Counted from the stretch's first letter, positions 36,028 to 46,545 are shown. The stretch: 64,000 nt of DNA from Staphylococcus hyicus (GCF_000816085.1 NZ_CP008747.1:1116001-1180000); one strand, 5' to 3'. Notes: generated from the letters alone by a model not told the origin. A program made the numbers and translations.

Positions 36028-36246
36028 ATCATTCACCTCAATAATTTATTTATATTACTTTACCCCAATCTAAAATATCTAATTGAATAAAAGCATATTA
36101 TTTATGTTAAGGTATGATTGATTTTTCGCATTGAGAAGATATCTTGATTAAGACACGGTTTCTACCTGAATAATTCGTATCATTCTCATGCAAGTCTTTG
36201 AAATTAGCATTATAATAGATGTAAGAATGTGGTGGAGGTTTTCTAC

Positions 36247-37656
36247 ATGGAACATTGGTTGGATACACAAGCGCGCTTAGCGCCAAATAAAATTGCTGTA
36301 GAAACAGATACGCATATTTTGACGTTTGGTGCGCTCTATCAAAAAGCGAAAGTAGTTGGTGCTCAGTTATTTAAACTTGAACAAAAGCGTATTGGATTAT
36401 ATGTAAATAATTCTATTGAAGCATTGATTTGTATTCATGGTGCTTGGTTATATGGTATTGAAATTGTGATGATCAATCATCGATTAACGCAACGTGAAAT
36501 TGTAAACCAACTTAATTCAGTGGAGGTAAATTATATTATTACCACGATGCCACTTATTTTATCAGAACAATTTCATATCATTGAATTTACGACATTTCAA
36601 ACAACTCCTGAGGTAAAGGGTATAGATCGACCGCCGTTGAAATTGGATCGCATTGCAACTATAATGTTTACTTCTGGTACAACTGGTCCTCAAAAAGCTG
36701 TACCACAAACTTTTAATAATCATAAGGCGAGTGCACAGAGCTGTCACGAAACGTTAGGATTTACACGTGAATCACGATGGCTTGCAGTGTTGCCTATTTA
36801 TCATATATCAGGACTGAGCATCATTATTAGAAGTGTGTTATATGGATTTACAGTGTATTTAAAAGAAAAATTTGACCCGCAAGCGATATTGTCATGTATT
36901 CAACACAAACATATTACGCACCTTTCTCTTGTCCCACAAACGTTAACGCGATTGATGGACGAAGGATTGAATCAACCATTTAATATTGAAAAAATCTTGT
37001 TAGGGGGTGCGAAGTTGGATGAAGAGTTTATCGCTCAAGCTTTAAAATATCAACTTCCAATTTATAATTCGTTTGGCATGACCGAAACATGTTCACAATT
37101 TTTAACCGCATCGCCTAAAGTTTTGCAACGGCGTCCTAATACAGTGGGGTGTCCGAGTGGAAATCAACGTATCAAAATTAAAGATGCTAACAAAGAAGGC
37201 CATGGTGTACTATATGTGAAAGGTGAAAATGTGATGAACGGTTACATTTTTCCGGAAGAGGTCAATCCGTCTATGTTTGATGATGATGGTTATTTTAATA
37301 CTGGTGACATCGCAAGTATCGAAGAGGGTTATATTACGATTTATGATCGGCGAAAAGATTTAATAATTAGTGGTGGAGAAAATATTTATCCTTTTGAAAT
37401 AGAATCTAAAGCGAAATCATTGTCAGGTGTTTCAGATGCTATGTGTGTTGGTGCTACAGATGAAATTTGGGGGGAAGTACCAGTATTATATATTGTGAGT
37501 GAAACTGGGGAAGCGATTCTTTCTGAATTAAATCATTATTTAAATGTGCACCTCGCAAAATACAAACATCCTAAAAGAATTTATATTGTAAGTGCATTGC
37601 CTTATACAAGTACTGGAAAATTACAACGTCAACATTTGGTAGAGGTAGAAAAATGA
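36247..37656 (+). CDS. menE: O-succinylbenzoate-CoA ligase
   Basis: A 469-residue acyl-CoA synthetase of the AMP-forming family that activates o-succinylbenzoate in menaquinone synthesis. The phosphate-binding loop is MFTSGTTGPQKAVPQ, the adenine motif is YNSFGMTET, and the hinge region YDRRKDLIISGGENIYP and the final catalytic Lys (TSTGKLQR) are present. The start at 36247 is set by GGTGGAGG; the GTG at 36229 is upstream of that. It overlaps menC by four bases. Confidence 0.94.
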   Translation: MEHWLDTQARLAPNKIAVETDTHILTFGALYQKAKVVGAQLFKLEQKRIGLYVNNSIEALICIHGAWLYGIEIVMINHRLTQREIVNQLNSVEVNYIITTMPLILSEQFHIIEFTTFQTTPEVKGIDRPPLKLDRIATIMFTSGTTGPQKAVPQTFNNHKASAQSCHETLGFTRESRWLAVLPIYHISGLSIIIRSVLYGFTVYLKEKFDPQAILSCIQHKHITHLSLVPQTLTRLMDEGLNQPFNIEKILLGGAKLDEEFIAQALKYQLPIYNSFGMTETCSQFLTASPKVLQRRPNTVGCPSGNQRIKIKDANKEGHGVLYVKGENVMNGYIFPEEVNPSMFDDDGYFNTGDIASIEEGYITIYDRRKDLIISGGENIYPFEIESKAKSLSGVSDAMCVGATDEIWGEVPVLYIVSETGEAILSELNHYLNVHLAKYKHPKRIYIVSALPYTSTGKLQRQHLVEVEK

Positions 37657-38642
37657 AGATTGTCGACATCCAATTTTATAGTTTTAACCCCAAATTTAAA
37701 CAACCGATTGTTACGCCGAAAGTTGCAATGACCTATCGCTCTACACTTATTGTTGGCCTTATAGATGAAAACGGTAAAGAATGGTTTGGCGAAGCGAATG
37801 TTTTTGAAACCGACTGGTATTATGAAGAAACCATTGATACTGTTAAGAATGACATAATGCAATGGTTTATAAAAGTTAAAAATGAGTCATTTTCGCATTT
37901 TGAAGATTGTATTGAACGATTAGAAAGTCTTAATCATGTACCTGCAGCACGAGCAACATTAATGATGGCTCTGTATCCGATGTTTCATGATTTGCCTACT
38001 TTTAAGGTGGAACCGGTTCAAACGATAAATGGAGACTTTAATCAAAGGGTATTAAATTTGAATCATATTGCACGACTTAAATTAAAGTGGTCCCAAAATA
38101 TATTAAACCAAGTCCATATGATACGTACGATATATCCAGATGTACCAATTAGTTTAGATGCCAACCGGACATTAAATAAAGGAGATGACGCTACATTAAA
38201 AGCGTTATGGAAAGAAGAGATTGCATATATTGAAGAACCTTTTGAACAATTGACGCGTTTACATGAAGATATGAGGGTGCCGCCTGTTGCAATCGATGAA
38301 TCTGCTATATCTTTAGAACGTATTTTACAGTTAATTGAATCCTACCCAATTTCAGTTGTAGTTCTCAAACCATTTCGTCTAGGTGGGATTGATCGTACAT
38401 TATTAGCGATGCAACGTTTACAAGGCCAAGGGGTTAAAGTGGTTATAGGAGGGATGTATGAAACTGCACTGAGCCGTTATTATACTGCGTGGCTGAGTCG
38501 ATATGGAGATTTTGCAGGTGACATTCCTCCGCATGGGTATTATTTTGAGCACGATTTATGTGAAACGTCCGGCCAACTTCAGCAAGGTGTGTTAACATTT
38601 GCACCACCTAAAGTTGACCGAAAACAGTTAATGCCGGATTAA
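37653..38642 (+). CDS. menC: o-Succinylbenzoate synthase
   Basis: A 329-residue enolase-superfamily enzyme that dehydrates SHCHC to o-succinylbenzoate. The catalytic KxK motif is in RLKLKWSQ; the metal ligands appear in SLDANRT, EEPFEQ and AIDESAI; the second catalytic Lys is in [10 protein letters not shown]. Its start overlaps the menE stop (ATGA), so the pair is translated together. Its 3' end overlaps the stop of the convergent yidD gene by four bases. Confidence 0.93.
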   Translation: MKIVDIQFYSFNPKFKQPIVTPKVAMTYRSTLIVGLIDENGKEWFGEANVFETDWYYEETIDTVKNDIMQWFIKVKNESFSHFEDCIERLESLNHVPAARATLMMALYPMFHDLPTFKVEPVQTINGDFNQRVLNLNHIARLKLKWSQNILNQVHMIRTIYPDVPISLDANRTLNKGDDATLKALWKEEIAYIEEPFEQLTRLHEDMRVPPVAIDESAISLERILQLIESYPISVVVLKPFRLGGIDRTLLAMQRLQGQGVKVVIGGMYETALSRYYTAWLSRYGDFAGDIPPHGYYFEHDLCETSGQLQQGVLTFAPPKVDRKQLMPD

Positions 38643-38869
38643 TGTTTCTTTTCATTTTTTAGTGGGACAGGATCAAACCCTCCCTTATGCAAAGGATGAC
38701 ATTTTAAAATACGTTTAATTCCTAGCCATATGCCTCTAAACGCACCATGAACTTGAATGGCTTCTATGGTATAGTTTGAACATGTAGGATAAAATCTGCA
38801 CGACGGCGGTGTTAGTGGAGATATGAACTTTTGATAAAAGCGAATAGGCAAAATAAACAAATGTCTCAA
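38639..38869 (-). CDS. yidD: Membrane insertion efficiency factor YidD
   Basis: A 76-residue protein of the YidD (DUF37) family that helps YidC insert membrane proteins. The signature [23 protein letters not shown], here as pattern, with its three Cys, and the C-terminal [13 protein letters not shown] are complete. A TTG at 38867-38869 is chosen as the start: AGGAGG is seven bases upstream and the family begins with xRHLF. The ATG at 38887 has no such site. It is convergent with menC, sharing four bases. Confidence 0.92.
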   Translation of the reverse strand: MRHLFILPIRFYQKFISPLTPPSCRFYPTCSNYTIEAIQVHGAFRGIWLGIKRILKCHPLHKGGFDPVPLKNEKKH

Positions 38870-38931
38870 ACTAATACCTCCTCTCATTATTTTTAATCTA
38901 TTCTAACACAGTTCGTAAAGGGGAAAGGGAA

Positions 38932-39402
38932 TTGGAGTTTATTGACCAGAAAAATCAACATATAAAATTGCGTTATTGTGGACCAAATGAAGAACCTACA
39001 GGGGATCATGTGTTAGGGTTAACGCAATATCGTAATAAATTACTATTTACAAAACATCGTAAACGGGGGATAGAATTTCCTGGTGGTAAGTGTGAAAAAG
39101 GTGAAACAAGTATAGAAGCATTATCGAGAGAAATCTATGAAGAGACAGGTGGACACCTAGAAGTGGCGTACTATATTGCGCAATATACTGTTACAAACGC
39201 ACAGCGGGTCTTTACTAAAGATGTTTTTGTATGTGTTGTAAGTGAACTCGAATCGAAACAGGATTATTTAGAGACAGAGGGACCGATTTGTTTTTCTACC
39301 ATTGATAATATTCCTCCACAAAATAAGAGTTTTTTGTTGGATGATCCAGCCATTTTAAAATGTGTGGAAAGGATGATGATGCTTGGGTTTTACAGCACGT
39401 AA
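38932..39402 (+). CDS. ytkD: Nudix hydrolase (YtkD-like)
   Basis: A 156-residue Nudix enzyme. The complete Nudix box is visible as GGKCEKGETSIEALSREIYEETGG in pattern (G-x5-E-x7-RE-x-x-EE-x-G). The place next to menC and the flanking sequence fit YtkD, an 8-oxo-dGTPase and RNA 5'-pyrophosphohydrolase-type enzyme in B. subtilis. It uses a TTG start with AAAGGG upstream. Its last 20 bases overlap the next gene, which starts in another frame. Confidence 0.85.
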   Translation: MEFIDQKNQHIKLRYCGPNEEPTGDHVLGLTQYRNKLLFTKHRKRGIEFPGGKCEKGETSIEALSREIYEETGGHLEVAYYIAQYTVTNAQRVFTKDVFVCVVSELESKQDYLETEGPICFSTIDNIPPQNKSFLLDDPAILKCVERMMMLGFYST

Positions 39403-40165
39403 GTTAATGCCAACTGAAATACAAACGCACAAAGTTGAAGAACTGACTTACCAAGTGGATGGTTTGAACGTTAAAGGATTGTGCTTAACACCAATCAAAC
39501 CTGTACAACGTATCATAATATATTTAAGAGGTGGAAAAGGGCAGGTGGGACGCGTCCGTTTAGCCCGATTACTTCAATTTATACAACCACACACACTCGT
39601 TTTTGCGCCTTATTATAGAGGGAATAATGGAAGTGAAGGACGGGATGAGTTTGCAGGAAAAGATTTGAATGACGTGGAGATCGTAGCATCAATTTTAAAA
39701 ACGCAATTCCCAGAAGCCTTCATTCATATTATTGGTTTTTCAAGGGGTGGTATTCAAGGGTTATTAACCTTTCAACATATCCCCGTTCACAGTTTTATTA
39801 TATGGGGTGGGGTAAGCGATTTGCGTTTGATGTTTGAAGAACGTGTCGATTTAAGAGGAATGCTAAAACGTATGATTGGACACCCGAGTCAAAATATAGC
39901 TGCATATGAAGCGCGAAATGCGTTAAAAACCCTTCATAAAGAATCGCCGCCTATACTCATTATTCATGGTCATAAAGATAAGCAAGTGGGTATACAACAT
40001 GCACATGTTTTAACGGCGCGATTAAAATACGTTGGCGCATCCTTTGATACTTATTATCAAATGGATGAAGGGCATGTCCCGAAGCCACATGCGATGCAAG
40101 AAGTATTATCATATATTCAAAGATGGATGAAGACGATTGAAAAAAGTAAAAGCTGTGATACATGA
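39383..40165 (+). CDS. Alpha/beta hydrolase (peptidase S9-like)
   Basis: A 260-residue serine hydrolase. The oxyanion region is YLRGGKGQVGR, the nucleophile elbow is GFSRGG (about residue 118), the acid is in HGHKDKQVG and the His in DEGHVPKP. The arrangement resembles prolyl-oligopeptidase-type hydrolases; the substrate is unknown. It starts at TTG 39383, with GGAAAGG ten bases upstream, inside the 3' end of the Nudix gene, so the two are coupled. The next ATG (39407) has no ribosome-binding site. Confidence 0.8.
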   Translation: MGFTARKLMPTEIQTHKVEELTYQVDGLNVKGLCLTPIKPVQRIIIYLRGGKGQVGRVRLARLLQFIQPHTLVFAPYYRGNNGSEGRDEFAGKDLNDVEIVASILKTQFPEAFIHIIGFSRGGIQGLLTFQHIPVHSFIIWGGVSDLRLMFEERVDLRGMLKRMIGHPSQNIAAYEARNALKTLHKESPPILIIHGHKDKQVGIQHAHVLTARLKYVGASFDTYYQMDEGHVPKPHAMQEVLSYIQRWMKTIEKSKSCDT

Positions 40166-40189
40166 AATCAGTCATGTGTCACAGCTTTT
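40148..40189. terminator. Bidirectional terminator between hydrolase and pckA
   Basis: AAAAGCTGTGATACATGA pairs with TCATGTGTCACAGCTTTT around AATCAG with one wobble. It serves both convergent genes. Confidence 0.9.
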
Positions 40190-40192
40190 GTC

Positions 40193-41773
40193 TTATCCTT
40201 TGAAGCCGCCTGTCTCTTCAAGATGTTGCGTATCATCACCAAATTTTTTGAAGTTCTCTTTAAAACGTGCCACTAAATCTTTTGCTTGTGTTTCATATGC
40301 CTCTTTATTTGTCCATGCGTTAATAGGTTGTAAAATTGTAGTCGGCACATCTTCTACTTTTTTAGGAATATTTAAACCGAAAATATGATCCTTTTCAAAT
40401 TCAACATTTTTTAATTTTCCACTAATCGCATCATTGACCATTTTTCGTGTATGTCTTAGTTCAATACGGTTACCCACACCGTATTTACCACCGGTCCAAC
40501 CTGTATTGACTAAATACACATCAACTTCGTGTTTATCAATTAAATTACCGAGAAGGTCAGCATAGACTTTCGCACTTAATGGCAAGAATGGTGCCCCAAA
40601 ACATGTTGAAAAAGAGGGTTGAGGTTCAGTAATACCACGTTCAGTACCCGCAAGTTTTGATGTAAAACCGCTTAGGAAATGATACATTGCTTGATCTTTT
40701 GTTAACTTAGAAATAGGAGGTAATACCCCAAAAGCATCTGCTGTTAAGAAAATAATTGTATTTGGATGTGACGCTTTGGACGGAACGACAATGTTATCTA
40801 TATGGTGAATTGGATAAGCAGCACGCGTGTTTTCAGTGAATTTGTTATCGTCGAAATCGACATATCCTTGTGAATCCACGACGCAATTTTCTAAAACCGT
40901 ACCATATCTGATGGCTTTAAAAATTTGTGGTTCTTTTTCTGCGGACAATGAAATGGCCTTGGCATAACAGCCACCTTCAATATTAAAGACACCATTTTCA
41001 TTCCATCCATGTTCATCATCACCGATTAATTTACGATTAGGGTCTGCTGATAAAGTCGTTTTTCCAGTACCAGATAATCCAAAGAATAATGCAACATCAC
41101 CTTTATTACCCACGTTTGCAGAGCAATGCATACTCATTATTTTTTGTTTTGGTAATAAGTAATTCATCACAGAGAAAATTGATTTTTTCATTTCACCCGC
41201 ATATTCCGTGCCCCCGATTAAAACGGTTTTATGTTTGAATGAAATAATGACAAACGTTTCAGACCGTAGTCCATCTTTGTCTGGGTCGGCTTTGAATGTT
41301 GGTGCCGATATAACTGTAAAGTCAGCTTTGATTTTTGAAGCTTCTTCTTTAGAGCTTGGCTTAATAAATAAATTTTGAGCAAATAAATTATGCCACGCAA
41401 ACTCATTGACGACTGTTAAATCAAGTTGTGAATCTTTATCACTTCCAGCATAACCATTGAAAACAAATATCTCATCTTTACTGTCCAAATAATCAATCAC
41501 TTGGTAGTACAAGTTTAAAAACTTTTCTTCTGAAATCGGCTGATTAACCGTACCCCAATCAATATCATCTTTGACTTGAGGATTGTCTACGATATATTTA
41601 TCTTTTGGAGAACGTCCTGTATATACGCCCGTTTTTGCATTAATGGCCCCAAATTCTGTGAGTTCAGCTTCGTCTCGTTTTAAAATTTTGTTGTAGAGTT
41701 CAGTAGTAGTAAGTTGAAAATGAGATGAAGGCTTGGTTTTTAAAGCGTCAATTGCTTGTGTATCAAACGACAT
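40193..41773 (-). CDS. pckA: Phosphoenolpyruvate carboxykinase (ATP)
   Basis: A 526-residue enzyme that makes PEP from oxaloacetate in gluconeogenesis. The P-loop [16 protein letters not shown] is near residue 230; [22 protein letters not shown] holds the metal and substrate residues, and [14 protein letters not shown] contact GRSPKDKY is near the start. The length is usual. GGAGGG precedes the ATG. It is divergent from metK; glucose repression would be expected but I cannot point to a clear operator. Confidence 0.96.
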   Translation of the reverse strand: MSFDTQAIDALKTKPSSHFQLTTTELYNKILKRDEAELTEFGAINAKTGVYTGRSPKDKYIVDNPQVKDDIDWGTVNQPISEEKFLNLYYQVIDYLDSKDEIFVFNGYAGSDKDSQLDLTVVNEFAWHNLFAQNLFIKPSSKEEASKIKADFTVISAPTFKADPDKDGLRSETFVIISFKHKTVLIGGTEYAGEMKKSIFSVMNYLLPKQKIMSMHCSANVGNKGDVALFFGLSGTGKTTLSADPNRKLIGDDEHGWNENGVFNIEGGCYAKAISLSAEKEPQIFKAIRYGTVLENCVVDSQGYVDFDDNKFTENTRAAYPIHHIDNIVVPSKASHPNTIIFLTADAFGVLPPISKLTKDQAMYHFLSGFTSKLAGTERGITEPQPSFSTCFGAPFLPLSAKVYADLLGNLIDKHEVDVYLVNTGWTGGKYGVGNRIELRHTRKMVNDAISGKLKNVEFEKDHIFGLNIPKKVEDVPTTILQPINAWTNKEAYETQAKDLVARFKENFKKFGDDTQHLEETGGFKG

Positions 41774-41942
41774 GGTTTATCCCTCCAATAGTGATTTCGG
41801 CGATGTAAGCCTTTACAATTCAAGAGTATAACACAATGATTTCATTATCCATACTGAAATTAGGTAATTTGGAGAGAAAAATAGTAAAATAATTAGATTG
41901 CTGTATCGGTTTTATATTTGTGTTACATAAACTCAAACTGAA

Positions 41943-41971
41943 TTGACACTGTTAAAAAATTTATGTAATAT
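41943..41971 (+). promoter_or_regulatory. Promoter of the SAM riboswitch-metK unit
   Basis: TTGACA and TAATAT are exactly 17 bases apart, about 15 bases before the riboswitch. Confidence 0.88.
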
Positions 41972-41985
41972 AGGACTAACGGATT

Positions 41986-42098
41986 CTCTTATCCTGAGTG
42001 GTGGAGGGACATGGACCCAATGAAACCCAGCAACCTCTTCTTTTATAGAAGAAAGGTGCCAAACCGTTTGCAGACATATACAGTCTGAACGATAAGAG
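41986..42098 (+). promoter_or_regulatory. SAM-I riboswitch (S-box)
   Basis: CTCTTATC at 41986 pairs with GATAAGAG at 42091 to close the four-way aptamer. The conserved core GTGGAGGGAC, CGATGAAACCC-type segment (CAATGAAACCCAGCAACC) and AAGGTGCCAA are all present. Binding S-adenosylmethionine should favour the terminator that follows and switch off metK. Confidence 0.95.
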
Positions 42099-42107
42099 CG
42101 AATGGAC

Positions 42108-42152
42108 GTTAAAGGCCTTCTCTCTATTTAAGAGTATGAAAGGCTTTTTTTA
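42108..42152 (+). terminator. Riboswitch terminator
   Basis: The stem AAAGGCCTTC/GAAAGGCTTT with partial pairing runs into TTTTTTT. It is the expression platform of the S-box. Confidence 0.85.
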
Positions 42153-42202
42153 TTGGCTCAGTTACAAAGAGAACTTCGTAATAAAATAAAAAGGAGCTTA
42201 AT

Positions 42203-43402
42203 ATGACTTACAATAGACGCTTATTTACTTCAGAATCAGTTACTGAAGGACATCCAGATAAAATTGCCGATCAAATTTCAGATGCAATTTTAGATGAAAT
42301 TTTGAAAGGTGACCCGAATGCACGTGTGGCGTGCGAAACGACTGTTACGACTGGTATGGCTTTAATTGCTGGAGAGATTACAACTTCTACTTATGTAGAC
42401 ATACCTAAAGTTGTTCGTGAGACCGTTAAAGAAATCGGATATACTCGAGCAAAATATGGGTATGACTATAAAACAATGTCTGTACTTACAGCTATCGATG
42501 AACAATCACCTGATATCGCACAAGGTGTAGACCGTGCTTTAGAATATCGCGACCAAGATCAAGATGAAGTATTAAATATTGGGGCTGGAGACCAAGGATT
42601 AATGTTTGGATATGCGACAAACGAAACAGACACATTTATGCCGTTGCCGATAGATTTATCGCATAAGTTATCTAAGCGTTTAACGACGGTTCGTAAAGAT
42701 GGAACATTAAGTTATTTAAGACCAGATGGTAAAGTACAAGTTACGGTTGAATATGATGAAAATAATCATCCTAAACGTGTCGATACGATTGTCATTTCAT
42801 CTCAACATCATGAAGATATTGAATTGGAAGACATTCAAGAAGATTTAAAAAAACATGTGATTTATCCAACTGTTGAAGATCATTTAATTGATAAAGATAC
42901 GAAATTCTTTATTAACCCAACTGGACGTTTTGTTATCGGTGGTCCTCAAGGTGATGCAGGTTTAACTGGTCGTAAAATCATTGTTGATACGTATGGCGGT
43001 TATGCGCGTCATGGTGGCGGTGCATTTTCTGGTAAAGATCCTACGAAAGTAGACCGTTCGGCTGCATATGCTGCACGCTATGTTGCTAAAAATATTGTAG
43101 CTGCAGAATTAGCAGATAAATGTGAAGTACAAATTGCTTATGCAATCGGTGTCGCACAACCGGTATCGATAGCTATTGATACATTTGGCACAGGAAAAGT
43201 GTCGGAAAACATTTTAATAGAAGCTGTTAGACAAAATTTTGATTTGCGTCCAGCCGGAATCATTAAAATGTTAGACTTACAACGACCGATTTATAAACAA
43301 ACTGCGGCTTATGGTCATTTTGGACGCAATGATATTGATGTCCCTTGGGAAAAGACAAACAAAATTGATATTTTAAAGGAAGCGGTAGAAACGCTTAAAT
43401 AA
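42203..43402 (+). CDS. metK: S-adenosylmethionine synthetase
   Basis: A 399-residue enzyme joining methionine and ATP to give SAM. Family hexapeptide-like loop [12 protein letters not shown] and the P-loop-like [19 protein letters not shown] are present, as are the opening [16 protein letters not shown] contacts. AAGGAG precedes the ATG. It is controlled by the SAM riboswitch directly upstream, a direct product feedback loop. Confidence 0.97.
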   Translation: MTYNRRLFTSESVTEGHPDKIADQISDAILDEILKGDPNARVACETTVTTGMALIAGEITTSTYVDIPKVVRETVKEIGYTRAKYGYDYKTMSVLTAIDEQSPDIAQGVDRALEYRDQDQDEVLNIGAGDQGLMFGYATNETDTFMPLPIDLSHKLSKRLTTVRKDGTLSYLRPDGKVQVTVEYDENNHPKRVDTIVISSQHHEDIELEDIQEDLKKHVIYPTVEDHLIDKDTKFFINPTGRFVIGGPQGDAGLTGRKIIVDTYGGYARHGGGAFSGKDPTKVDRSAAYAARYVAKNIVAAELADKCEVQIAYAIGVAQPVSIAIDTFGTGKVSENILIEAVRQNFDLRPAGIIKMLDLQRPIYKQTAAYGHFGRNDIDVPWEKTNKIDILKEAVETLK

Positions 43403-43484
43403 ATTTTCTCAATAAAGATTCGCGATTTTATTCGCTTTTTTATATAATGATTATAATAAAGCAAATGAAGGAAAAGGTAGGTCA

Positions 43485-44399
43485 ATGTCCATGTCACAAT
43501 TAGATCCCATTCAAATTGGGTTAATCGTTGCGAGTGTGCTCGCATTCTTATTTCTTATCATGTTTTTATTTGCATTGCGCAGTAAGAAAAAAGTTAAAGA
43601 AACATATTCGAGTCAGTATCAATCTAAAGAAGAAAAATTAAACGCTGAACATAAAGAAGCTTTAGAAGAAGTTCGAATTGAAAAGAAAAAATCAGATACG
43701 CGTCATAAAGAACAATATGATGCAATGGTATCATCAAAAAATCGTGAAATTGATGCATTAAAATTATTTTCTAAAAATGATAGTGAATATATTACAGATA
43801 TGCGTTTGTTAGGAATTAGAGAACGTCTTGTAAAAGAAAAACGTATCCGTCCTGAAGATATGCACATTATGGCAAACATATTCATGCCAACGAATTCTTT
43901 AGAAGAGATAACACGCATTAGTCATCTTGTACTAACGCGTACAGGTCTATATATTATTGATTCAGAATTATTAAAAGGACATGTATATCAAGGTGTAAGT
44001 CAAAGTCAATTCAAAGAAAATCCTATGATGGAACAGGTGTTTAAAACGTTGAATTTAGATACACAATCACCACAAACACTTGTGCTTGATCAAAATGATG
44101 AAAAACAAGCTTTGTCTGTAATTGATTACACATCGCAGCTTCAGTCTATCGAAACATTGGCAACGACTTTACAGCAAAAACTTAATCTCAAATATGTACC
44201 AACTGCGATTCTTTATTTCAATCCGAGACATGAAGGCGATATTACCATTTCGAATTACGCATCGCAAAGTGGCACAAAAGTATTGGTGGGCCCTGAGCAA
44301 CTTGATGAATTCTTTAATAAATTTGTATTTCACGGCCGTATCCAATACGATGTAAATGATTTACAAACCATTATGGATGAAATTGAATCATTTAACTAA
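43485..44399 (+). CDS. Membrane-anchored coiled-coil protein, possibly NERD-like
   Basis: A 304-residue protein. One N-terminal helix (IQIGLIVASVLAFLFLIMFLFAL) anchors it, followed by a charged coiled coil (about residues 30-85) and a cytosolic domain. In that domain, THLVLTRTGLYIIDSELLKGHVYQG-like text (ISHLVLTRTGLYIID) recalls the nuclease-related NERD fold, but I am not sure. It follows metK with about 80 bases and has its own terminator. Similar genes follow metK in other staphylococci as I recall. Function unknown. Confidence 0.65.
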   Translation: MSMSQLDPIQIGLIVASVLAFLFLIMFLFALRSKKKVKETYSSQYQSKEEKLNAEHKEALEEVRIEKKKSDTRHKEQYDAMVSSKNREIDALKLFSKNDSEYITDMRLLGIRERLVKEKRIRPEDMHIMANIFMPTNSLEEITRISHLVLTRTGLYIIDSELLKGHVYQGVSQSQFKENPMMEQVFKTLNLDTQSPQTLVLDQNDEKQALSVIDYTSQLQSIETLATTLQQKLNLKYVPTAILYFNPRHEGDITISNYASQSGTKVLVGPEQLDEFFNKFVFHGRIQYDVNDLQTIMDEIESFN

Positions 44400-44463
44400 T
44401 ACTATTTAAGCGTGTCATAGCTTAGAAAATAAATAAGAATGACATAATAATAAGTGAATGACT

Positions 44464-44496
44464 AAAGAGTAGGACAGAACATGTCCTGCTCTTTTT
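44464..44496 (+). terminator. Terminator after the coiled-coil gene
   Basis: AAGAGTAGGAC pairs with GTCCTGCTCTT and is followed by T residues. Confidence 0.85.
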
Positions 44497-44579
44497 GTCT
44501 ATGTGGGAGTTGAGACAAAATGATTTACGCGATGCGAGGACTTCGATATGATAAATTCAAATAAGAAAGGGTGAGAGCT

Positions 44580-45416
44580 TTGCAAGAAATCAAATTGTAT
44601 AATGGGAATACGATGCCTCAAGTTGGGTTAGGCGTATTTCGTGTTAAAAACGACCAAACAGCGAAAGAAGCGGTAAAACACGCAATATTAAATGGCTATC
44701 GAAGTATTGATACAGCAATGATTTATAAAAATGAACAAAAAGTTGGCGAAGGTATTAAAGCAGCTCTTGAGGAATCTGATATTAAACGCGAAGATTTATT
44801 TATCACATCAAAATTATGGCTAGATGACTATGGTCGGGACAATGTAGAACAAGCCTATAATGAGTCATTAAAATTATTAGGGTTAGACTATTTAGATTTA
44901 TATTTAATGCATTGGCCAGGTCAAGATGAAAACCTTATGATAGATACATGGAAAGGGATGGAAGACTTATATAAAGCGGGAAAGGTAAAAAATATTGGTG
45001 TAAGTAATTTTAATATTGAACATCTAGAACGATTATTGACTGAAACATCAATTAAACCTGTAGTCAATCAAGTGGAATTTCATCCTTATTTAACTCAAAC
45101 AAAATTAAAAACATATTTAGAAGCACAAAAAATTCAAATGGAATCTTGGTCGCCGTTAATGAATGCTCAAATTTTAGAGGATGAGACTGTGAAGGCGATT
45201 GCAACTGAAATTCAAAAGTCACCTGCACAAGTCATAATCAGATGGAATATTCAAAATGGCGTTGTCACTATTCCTAAATCAATTACGCCAAATCGAATTG
45301 ATGAAAATATAAAGGTATTTGATTTTGAATTATCACAAACGCATATGACACAACTCAATGCGTGTAATGAAAATAAAAGAATAGGTCCGGATCCTTTACT
45401 GTTTAATGGTAAATAA
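44580..45416 (+). CDS. Aldo/keto reductase
   Basis: A 278-residue NADPH-dependent oxidoreductase. The catalytic tetrad is visible: Asp and Tyr in SIDTAMIYKNE, Lys in FITSKLW, and His in LYLMHWP. The cofactor region includes GVSNFNIEHLE, NQVEFHPYL and IPKSITPNRI. It resembles B. subtilis YvgN (glyoxal reductase), so detoxification of reactive aldehydes is likely. A TTG at 44580 is the probable start, with AAAGG nine bases upstream; GTG at 44571 is an alternative. Confidence 0.9.
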   Translation: MQEIKLYNGNTMPQVGLGVFRVKNDQTAKEAVKHAILNGYRSIDTAMIYKNEQKVGEGIKAALEESDIKREDLFITSKLWLDDYGRDNVEQAYNESLKLLGLDYLDLYLMHWPGQDENLMIDTWKGMEDLYKAGKVKNIGVSNFNIEHLERLLTETSIKPVVNQVEFHPYLTQTKLKTYLEAQKIQMESWSPLMNAQILEDETVKAIATEIQKSPAQVIIRWNIQNGVVTIPKSITPNRIDENIKVFDFELSQTHMTQLNACNENKRIGPDPLLFNGK

Positions 45417-45797
45417 TATTAACTGATAATGTTCATACAACAGGGTTCACGTATCTAAATGGGCCTGGTTTAAAAATCATTTCTATTTTGATTGTTCCTA
45501 ACGCCTCGCTTTTGAGGTGTTTTACCTCAAAAGGTATTATCGGATTTGGCTTAATGCCTTAGAAGTCTCGTCTGTGTATGCAATCAAAGCGATTTTTTAA
45601 TTCACCATCTTTCCTCGCACAAAGACAAAATTTATATATAAATAACCAACAAAATTCAAGTACGAAGAATTTTGTTGGTTTTTGATTAACAGGGGAGAAG
45701 TGTCGTAGCCCATTACCTTGTATTTAAATTTAAAAAGAGATGGTGTTAAAGTGTTTACCTATATTTTCTATGGCAAATTTATGTGTTTCAATGGTGA
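45417..45797. ncRNA. Intergenic region with two hairpins; possible small RNA
   Basis: ACGCCTC/GAGGTGT around 45500-45520 can end the reductase transcript. About 120 bases on, a strong terminator at 45644-45685 (AACCAACAAAATTC with its complement, then TTTTTG) has no annotated gene before it. This leaves room for a short plus-strand RNA of 100-200 bases. I see no clear promoter, so it is tentative. Confidence 0.3.
45644..45685 (+). terminator. Orphan strong terminator
   Basis: A 14-bp stem, AACCAACAAAATTC with GAATTTTGTTGGTT, is followed by TTTTTG on the plus strand. Confidence 0.8.
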
Positions 45798-46163
45798 TTA
45801 ACTGATGACGCAATATGATAGTGCATAACCCGCAATCAAACTTAAGAAACCACCAATATATTGAAACATAAGTATTAGCCAAACTTGAAACCATTTTTGA
45901 CGTCGTATCTGTGTTGACAATTCAAGTTGTAACGTCGAAAATGTAGTGAATCCTCCGAGTATACCAATCATGAGTAAATGAAAGTGTGCACTTTCGGAAG
46001 ACATTAGCGGGCTGACTAGGCCGAAGGAAAAGCATCCAAGCAAATTAACTACTAATGTGGCAACTGGAAAATTAGTTTTGGTCGATCTATTTATCAGATT
46101 GGATAACAACGCACGTAACATTGCGCCGATACCGCCGCCTATCATAACGAGGAGGATGATCAT
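45798..46163 (-). CDS. crcB: Fluoride channel subunit (CrcB/Fluc), downstream copy
   Basis: A 121-residue four-helix Fluc-type fluoride channel. GGGIGAMLRALLSNLI, NLLGCFSFGL and GGFTTFSTLQLE are present, with the two conserved Phe and the TFST segment that line the pore and bind the central sodium. Fluc channels are dual-topology dimers; staphylococci carry two copies that may pair. It overlaps the upstream crcB by four bases (ATGA) and so is translationally coupled. No fluoride riboswitch is seen. Confidence 0.92.
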   Translation of the reverse strand: MIILLVMIGGGIGAMLRALLSNLINRSTKTNFPVATLVVNLLGCFSFGLVSPLMSSESAHFHLLMIGILGGFTTFSTLQLELSTQIRRQKWFQVWLILMFQYIGGFLSLIAGYALSYCVIS

Positions 46164-46525
46164 GAAACATTAGCCCCTAACTTCAAGCCGAGTAGACAAC
46201 TCGATAATCCTATTAAGCTACTTAAGATAAGATAGAGCATTCCTTTAAGCCATTCATCACCTGTCAGGAAGTGAAATAATTCAAATTGAAATGTAGAGAA
46301 CGTTGTTAATGCACCAAGACCACCAGTAGTGATGCCTTTTTTTAAATACGGATGCGTATGAAACAAAGAGATTGAATTTGAAAATAAAAGCCCCATAAAA
46401 AAAGCGCCTACGATGTTGGCAAAAAAAGTGCCTATGGGGAATCCGTACCATTGGGGGATATAGGAAAGTATATAACGACAAAACGCTCCAATGGCACCGC
46501 CGATAAAAATATATAAGTATCCCAT
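46160..46525 (-). CDS. crcB: Fluoride channel subunit (CrcB/Fluc), upstream copy
   Basis: A 121-residue paralogue of its neighbour. GGAIGAFCRYILS, NIVGAFFMGLLF and GGLGALTTFSTFQFE carry the family's Arg, Asn, Phe and TFST residues. The start at 46525 (MGYLYIFI) is set by GGAGGGG; the longer upstream frame lacks family sequence. It is the first of the pair and lies 20 bases after a small membrane protein gene reading the same way, so the three may form an operon. Confidence 0.92.
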   Translation of the reverse strand: MGYLYIFIGGAIGAFCRYILSYIPQWYGFPIGTFFANIVGAFFMGLLFSNSISLFHTHPYLKKGITTGGLGALTTFSTFQFELFHFLTGDEWLKGMLYLILSSLIGLSSCLLGLKLGANVS

Positions 46526-46545
46526 TAAATCCCCTCCAATACACC

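Noticed and set aside
36170..36200. Possible Fur-like box upstream of menE
   Set aside because: Only a partial match to the 7-1-7 pattern; not enough to call.
45798..46525. Fluoride riboswitch for the crcB pair
   Set aside because: The region upstream of 46525 is filled by another gene, and I saw no crcB-motif RNA upstream of 46848.
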